Shown here piece after piece: positions 59,480 to 64,000 of a stretch of 64,000 bases of DNA. The notes beneath the pieces were generated by a model. The model worked only from the letters and a program-made list of their open reading frames with translations, searched no databases and was not told where the DNA came from. The position numbers and the translations under genes were made by a program. Positions within the stretch are counted from its first letter, which is position 1; each line of letters starts with the position of its first letter. Origin of the DNA: Alviniconcha marisindica (taxonomy: Eukaryota; Mollusca; Gastropoda; Provannidae); contig JABMCL010002254.1 of assembly GCA_018857735.1 (NCBI GenBank), positions 353,501 through 417,500 on the forward strand, written 5' to 3'.

Positions 59480-60130
59480 CCGCTCTCCTCCTTCTTCCTC
59501 CTCCCCCATCTCCCCTCCCTTCTTCCCCTCCCCGCATCTCCTCCTTCTTCCCCTCCCCGCATCTCCACCTCCCCTTCTTCCCCTCCCCGCATCTCCACCC
59601 CCTTCTTCCCCTCCCCGCATCTCCACCCCCTTCCCCTCCCCGCATCTCCACCACCCCCTTCCCCTCCCCGCATCTCCACCCCTTCTTCCCCTCCCCGCAT
59701 CTCCACCCCCTTCCCCTCCCCGCATCTCCACCCCCTTCCCCTCCCCGCATCCACCCCCTTCCCTCCCCGCATCTCCACCCCCTTCCCCTCCCCGCATCTC
59801 CACCCCTTCTTCCCCTCCCCGCATCTCCACCCCTCCCCCTCCCCCTCCCGCATCTCCACCCCCTTCCCCTCCCGCATCTCCACCCCTTCTTCCCCTCCCC
59901 GCATCTCCACCCCCTTCTTCCCCTCCCCGCATCTCCACCCCCTTCTTCCCCTCCCCGCATCTCCACCCCCTTCTTCCCCTCCCCGCATCTCCACCCCCTT
60001 CCCCTCCCCGCATCACCACCCCCTTTCCCTCCCCGCATCTCCACCTCCTTCTTCCCCTCCCCGCATCTCCACCCCATTCCCCTCCCCGCATCTCCACCCC
60101 CTTCCCCTCCCCGCATCACCACCCCCTTCG
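59480..60130. repeat. ~25-28-bp pyrimidine-rich minisatellite
   Basis: About 25 units with core CCCCTCCCCGCATCTCCACC. Strong C/T strand bias. Confidence 0.95.
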
Positions 60131-60591
60131 TGTGTCAGTATCGCGGAGGACCCACACTCTGGCTGGACGCGACAAGCCAGCTTAGCTCTATATCCGACAG
60201 CAATAAAGGACAGTTTCTTAACTTGCTTGAAGAGATCGTCTGATATTTTAGATCACACAAAAAGATAACGTAAAATTTAGCTAATCAAAAGCAAATAAGA
60301 TAATAATTTAAAAAAGCAAATAAAAAAATCTATAAAAAACACACGAAGAGCTAAAAAGCAAAGAGGGGAGCAGATCAAACGAAGAAATGATGACGTATAT
60401 TGAAAATAAAGTGGCGTACATAAATCAATTTAAATGGCGTGCATAAAGATATATATACATAGGGAGGACATCACCAGCAACAGACTGATGTCCTCCGTAT
60501 GTATTGATCTTCAGGCAGGCAAATACAGTGTAGGCACCTGGCCTGAGAGTGTGTCAGAAAGCCTCACTTTATAGTCATAGAAGAGTGTAAA

Positions 60592-60907
60592 TAAGTAAAC
60601 ATGGTGCTTAACGTCCACAAAAACCACAAGGCTTACTAGGGACGGGAAGGGGGGAAGGGGGTATGCAGGTGTGTGTGTGTGGGGGGGGGGGGGGGAGAGA
60701 TTATATACCTATCGGTACACTGTCACCACCAGAATGACTTATGCATTAAGATGGGCAGCGATGAGAGCCATTTTAATGTTTCATAATTGTGAGTGACAAA
60801 GTCACAAGACCACAACTTTTGAAGAGAAAGGAGGCCCGAAGCGGATTCGAACCGAGGTCCCTCCGCTTACCAGCCTCACGCCTTACCGCTGGGCCAAACC
60901 GGCTCAC
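60592..60907 (-). mobile_element. tRNA-derived SINE, copy 2, inside a minisatellite
   Basis: Inverse of the 13268 copy, from the tail (CATGGTGCTTAACGTCCAC) to the tRNA head (GGATTCGAACCGAGGTCCC, CTTACCGCTGGGCC). The motif AGAAGAGTGT flanks both sides (60580 and 60908). It could be a target-site duplication or simply the host array unit. Confidence 0.8.
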
Positions 60908-61309
60908 AGAAGAGTGTGTAAAGAAGCCTCACTTTGTGTGTGTAAAGAAGCCTCACTTTATAGTCATAGAAGAATGTGTAAAGAAGCCTCACTTTATAGT
61001 CATAGACGAGTGTCAGAAAGCCTCACTTTATAACCATAGACGAGTGTCAGAAAGCCTCACTTTATAGCTATAGACGAATGTCAGAAAGCCTCACTTTATA
61101 GCCATAGACGAGTGTCAGAAAGCCTCACTTTATAGCCATAGACGAGTGTCAGAAAGCCTCACCTTAGACGAATGTCAGAAAGCCTCACTTTATAGTCATA
61201 GACGAGTGTCAGAAAGCCTCACTTTATAGCCACAGACGAGTGTCAGAAAGCCTCACTTTATAGCCACAGACGAGTGTCAGAAAGCCTAACTTTATAGACA
61301 TAGACGAGT

Positions 61310-61486
61310 AGGTAGGTAGTGTTGCTTAATGTCCTCGGATGTCAGTTGACATATTAGAGACAAGCTGAGACCAGTGCCGAAGCATGGTTCAATATAGTTT
61401 TACGTCCACGGAAACTAGAAGGCTCGTTAGGAAGGACAGCCCAGGACAGCCACCTCGACTCTCACACAGCTCCTGAACTATAATAT
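61310..61486 (-). repeat. Dispersed ~165-bp element inserted in a minisatellite
   Basis: Inverse of the 12.9-15.0 kb family, ending CTCACACAGCTCCTGAAC. ATAGACGAGT occurs on both flanks, again either a target duplication or array sequence. Confidence 0.8.
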
Positions 61487-62004
61487 AGACGAGTGTCAGA
61501 AATCCTCACTTTATAGCCATAGAGGAGTGTCAGAAAGCCTCACTTTATAGCCAGAGTGTCAGAAATCCTCACTTTATAGTCATAGACGAGTGTCAGAAAT
61601 CCTCACTTTGTAGTCATAGAGGAGTGTCAGAAAGCCTCACTTTGTAGTCACAGAGGAGTGTCAGAAAGCCTCACTTTATAGCCATAGAGGAGTGTCAGAA
61701 AGCCTCACTTTGTAGTCATAGAGGAGTGTCAGAAAGCCTCACTTTGTAGTCATAGAGGAGTGTCAGAAAGCCTCACTTTATAGTCGTAGAGGAGTGTCAG
61801 AAAGCCTCACTTTATAGCCAGAGTGTCAGAAAGCCTCACTTTATAGCCAGAGTGTCAGAAAGCCTCACTTTATAGTCGTAGAGGAGTGTCAGAAAGCCTC
61901 ACTTTGTAGTCATAGAGGAGTGTCAGAAAGCCTCACTTTGTAGTCATAGAGGAGTGTCAGAAAGCCTCACTTTATAGCCATAGAGGAGTGTCAGAAAGCC
62001 TCAC

Positions 62005-62205
62005 TTTATAGTCATAGAAGGCGAGCTCCGTGCCGGACAGGGCCAGTCTCCGCTCGAACCACACCACGGGCGCCGCCTTGTCCAGGTAGGTGACGTTGAA
62101 GGGGCGTCCCCGTGGCCCCGTGACGTCAGAGGAACGTATCCCGGCGTTGAGCTGTAGCTGGATCGTTCGCTGCCACACACGCCCCGTCACCGGCTCCAGG
62201 TCCAG
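62005..62205 (-). CDS. Exon of an unidentified membrane protein, ectodomain-like
   Basis: This is a clean internal exon in phase 0 at both ends: acceptor GTTGTCAG, donor GACTATAAA|GTGAGG, 67 codons. The peptide starts LDLEPVTGRVWQRTIQLQLN and later has PFNVTYLDKAAPVVWFERRL and GTELAFYDYK. NVT is a glycosylation sequon, which would fit an extracellular or luminal domain. Codon use is GC-rich with G/C at third positions, unlike the flanking repeats, which supports coding. I do not recognise the family. The sequence after its donor is the start of a ~34-bp tandem array whose every unit copies this exon end and donor. Confidence 0.7.
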
Positions 62206-62286
62206 CTGACAACATGCACGTACCTAGTGTTCACTACGTCACTGGGAGAATGCCCGCACCCCAAACGACCAATACATAGAAAGAAA

Positions 62287-62305
62287 CAACAACAACAACA
62301 ACAAC

Positions 62306-62385
<80 letters not shown>
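62287..62385. repeat. (CAA)n followed by (CA)n
   Basis: Seven CAA units, then about 78 bp of CA. Other (CA)n/(GT)n tracts lie at 19303-19358, 20062-20091 and 63069-63134; G or C runs at 18377-18401, 18542-18559, 50091-50105 and 62943-62970. Confidence 0.97.
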
Positions 62386-62386
<1 letters not shown>

Positions 62387-62511
62387 GAACAAATTGTATT
62401 CGTTTGGGATTTTTTGCTATAATTTCCTTCATTTTTGTATCGTTCTATTTTCTGTACCCGCCCCTCCCCCTCCCGACTCTTCATTTGAAACCTTTCTCGC
62501 TGGATCAATGA

Positions 62512-62845
62512 CAGACGAGACAAACATCGAACATTACGGGGAACAGACAGGTCAATTGCAGAGGGTTGAGAACAGTGCAGCATGGCTTGTTCTGAAGAAG
62601 CGCAATCGATACCACATAAACTACTGTTAAGTGAACTGCACTGGCTGCCTGTAAAATCCCACTGCGAGTACAAGATGGCAACTTTTGCGTACCGTCACTT
62701 CGACAGTACACGCCCCTCTTACCTTCCAGCTTCGCTCTGCACGTATCAAACTTCACGTACCCTCCGATTCTCAAGCACGAAGCTTTTGAAAATTCCGAAA
62801 CGTAATTTGAAATCTTCTGGTCAGCGAGCGCTCTTTTAGCTTCAT
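62512..62845 (+). mobile_element. Non-LTR retrotransposon RT C-terminal relic
   Basis: Plus-strand fragments LQRVENSAAWLV, LLSELHWLPVKSHCEYKMAT, FAYRHFDSTRPSYLPASLC and KIPKRNLKSSGQRALF match the C-terminal end of CR1-like polymerases, in more than one frame. It faces the larger element at 62855-64000. Confidence 0.75.
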
Positions 62846-62854
62846 CGCTCCATC

Positions 62855-63065
62855 TATAATAATAATAACGATCATTTCTAAAGCGCAAATTCTTAAAAAT
62901 AAATAAATCAGCGCTTTACAAAGAAAAAGATGGGCGTGGGATGGGGGGGGGGGGGGGGGGGGGGGGGGGTGGTTAAGGTACATGTACAAAAATCAAACAA
63001 ACAAAGCAAAAATTAAACATAAATCTCTCTCTCTCCCTCTCTCTTTCTCTCTCTCTTCCTCCCTC

Positions 63066-63135
<70 letters not shown>

Positions 63136-64000
63136 CAAATCTAACAGGGCTGAGTTAGTCAGAGTGATACAGGCTGAAGAAATGTGTCTTCAGAGCGGAC
63201 TTGAAAGTAGTGATTGTTGCAGCATTTCTAATGTGTGATGGCAGTGAGTTCCAGACAGAAGGGCCAAAATGAGAGAAGGCATGATCACCTTTCGTCTTGT
63301 GTTTATATAGTGGAAGTTTTAGGAGACGGGTGTCAGCACTGGAACGAAGTGGTCGAGCCGGAGAACAGAGATGAAGGATATCAGAGAGATAAGCGGGAGT
63401 AGAGAGTTTAATGGAACTGAAACAGAGGCTGGCAATTTTGTAAGTGATACGAGCTTGGAAAGGTAGCCAGTGGAGCTGAGCGAGTATTGGTGTGGTATGT
63501 ACATTCGGGGATGCACGAACTTCAAGACGAGCTGCACAGTTTTGTACCCTCTGAAGTTTAGAGATCAATGACAGTGGGAGGCCGGCTAAGAGAGAATTGC
63601 AATAGTCAACCCGGGACAGTACGAGGGAGACAAATAGTGCTGATTCGACGAAGTTCAAAGAAAGCTGTTTTGCATATGAAATTGATATGGTGTTTCATGG
63701 AGAGATCTTTATCCATGTAGAAACCGAGGTTTCTGACAGAATCGGAGAAAGTAACAGTAGTTTGGTAGATGGACAAAGATGCAGGTGCGTCTTGGAGTTT
63801 TGAAACATTGAATAGCATTGCTTCAGTCTTGTCCTCGTTTAGCTGAAGTTTATTGTCAGTCATCCAGTCTTTGATGTCAGATACGCAGTCTTGAACACTT
63901 AAGACGGTCTGGTCTATGTCGGATGGTTGAGAGGATCCGTGAAGTTGAGAATCATCAGCAAAAAGTTGATGCTCCATACAGTGACGTTGTAATATCTGAG
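62855..64000 (-). mobile_element. CR1-like non-LTR retrotransposon, 3' part, runs off the window
   Basis: Minus-strand reverse transcriptase peptides include the FADDSQL active-site box, KLQLNEDKTEAMLFN, RNLGFYMDKDLSMKHHINF, LSRVDYCNSLLAGLP, LQRVQNCAARL and the tail FGPSVWNSLPSHIRNA. The stop is followed by a (TG)n tract and a 3' end with GCGCTTTA and (TTA)n, typical of CR1-like tails. A frame break near 63,610-63,660 separates two open segments, so it is probably not active. The 5' part lies outside the window. Confidence 0.85.

Larger units (their letters stand above)
60551..62010 (-). repeat. 34-bp minisatellite carrying exon-end and donor copies
   Basis: About 32 units, minus-strand core TATGACTATAAAGTGAGGCT then TTCTGACACTCCTC. 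The right-most unit is the end of exon 62005-62205 with its donor. Interrupted by the SINE (60592-60907) and the ~165-bp element (61310-61486). Confidence 0.95.

Overview
The window reads as animal nuclear DNA. Genes are split into small exons with consensus splice sites, there are tRNA-headed SINEs, decayed CR1-like non-LTR retrotransposons and a dead piggyBac element, and more than half of the sequence is tandem minisatellite. The combination suggests a lophotrochozoan, most likely a marine mollusc (gastropod-like). That is an inference from style; no species-diagnostic sequence was identified.

Three protein genes can be supported. (1) About 565-7858, minus strand: the 5' part of a HYLS1 (centriole/cilium assembly) gene, five exons joined in frame; its C-terminal part was not found and may lie beyond the left edge. 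(2) 18269-40394, plus strand: a complete ribonuclease T2 gene (RNASET2), nine coding exons giving 272 residues with both catalytic motifs intact. (3) 56608-62205, minus strand: at least two in-phase exons of an unidentified membrane protein (one ectodomain-like exon, one exon with a membrane segment). Between genes 1 and 2 a short region near 11.1-11.33 kb has divergent CCAAT motifs and two outward-facing splice donors, and may be a shared bidirectional promoter. RNASET2 and the third gene converge tail to tail.

Layout: 1-7.9 kb, HYLS1 exons with a GT/G-rich minisatellite in an intron; 7.9-18.2 kb, upstream region with retrotransposon relics, a SINE, a repeated ~165-bp element and the piggyBac relic; 18.27-40.4 kb, RNASET2, whose introns 2, 3, 5, 6 and 7 are largely minisatellite; 40.4-44.1 kb, presumed 3' region with further arrays and a polyadenylation signal; 44.4-62.0 kb, an almost continuous series of unrelated minisatellites holding the third gene's exons; 62.2-64 kb, two retrotransposon relics.

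The most notable feature is the relation of minisatellites to splice junctions. In RNASET2 introns 2 and 5 and in the third gene, the repeat unit contains a copy of the exon end plus the 5' splice site, so the intron carries dozens of decoy donors. In intron 5 a second array runs up to the 3' splice site, and many of its units look like a 3' and a 5' splice site placed back to back.
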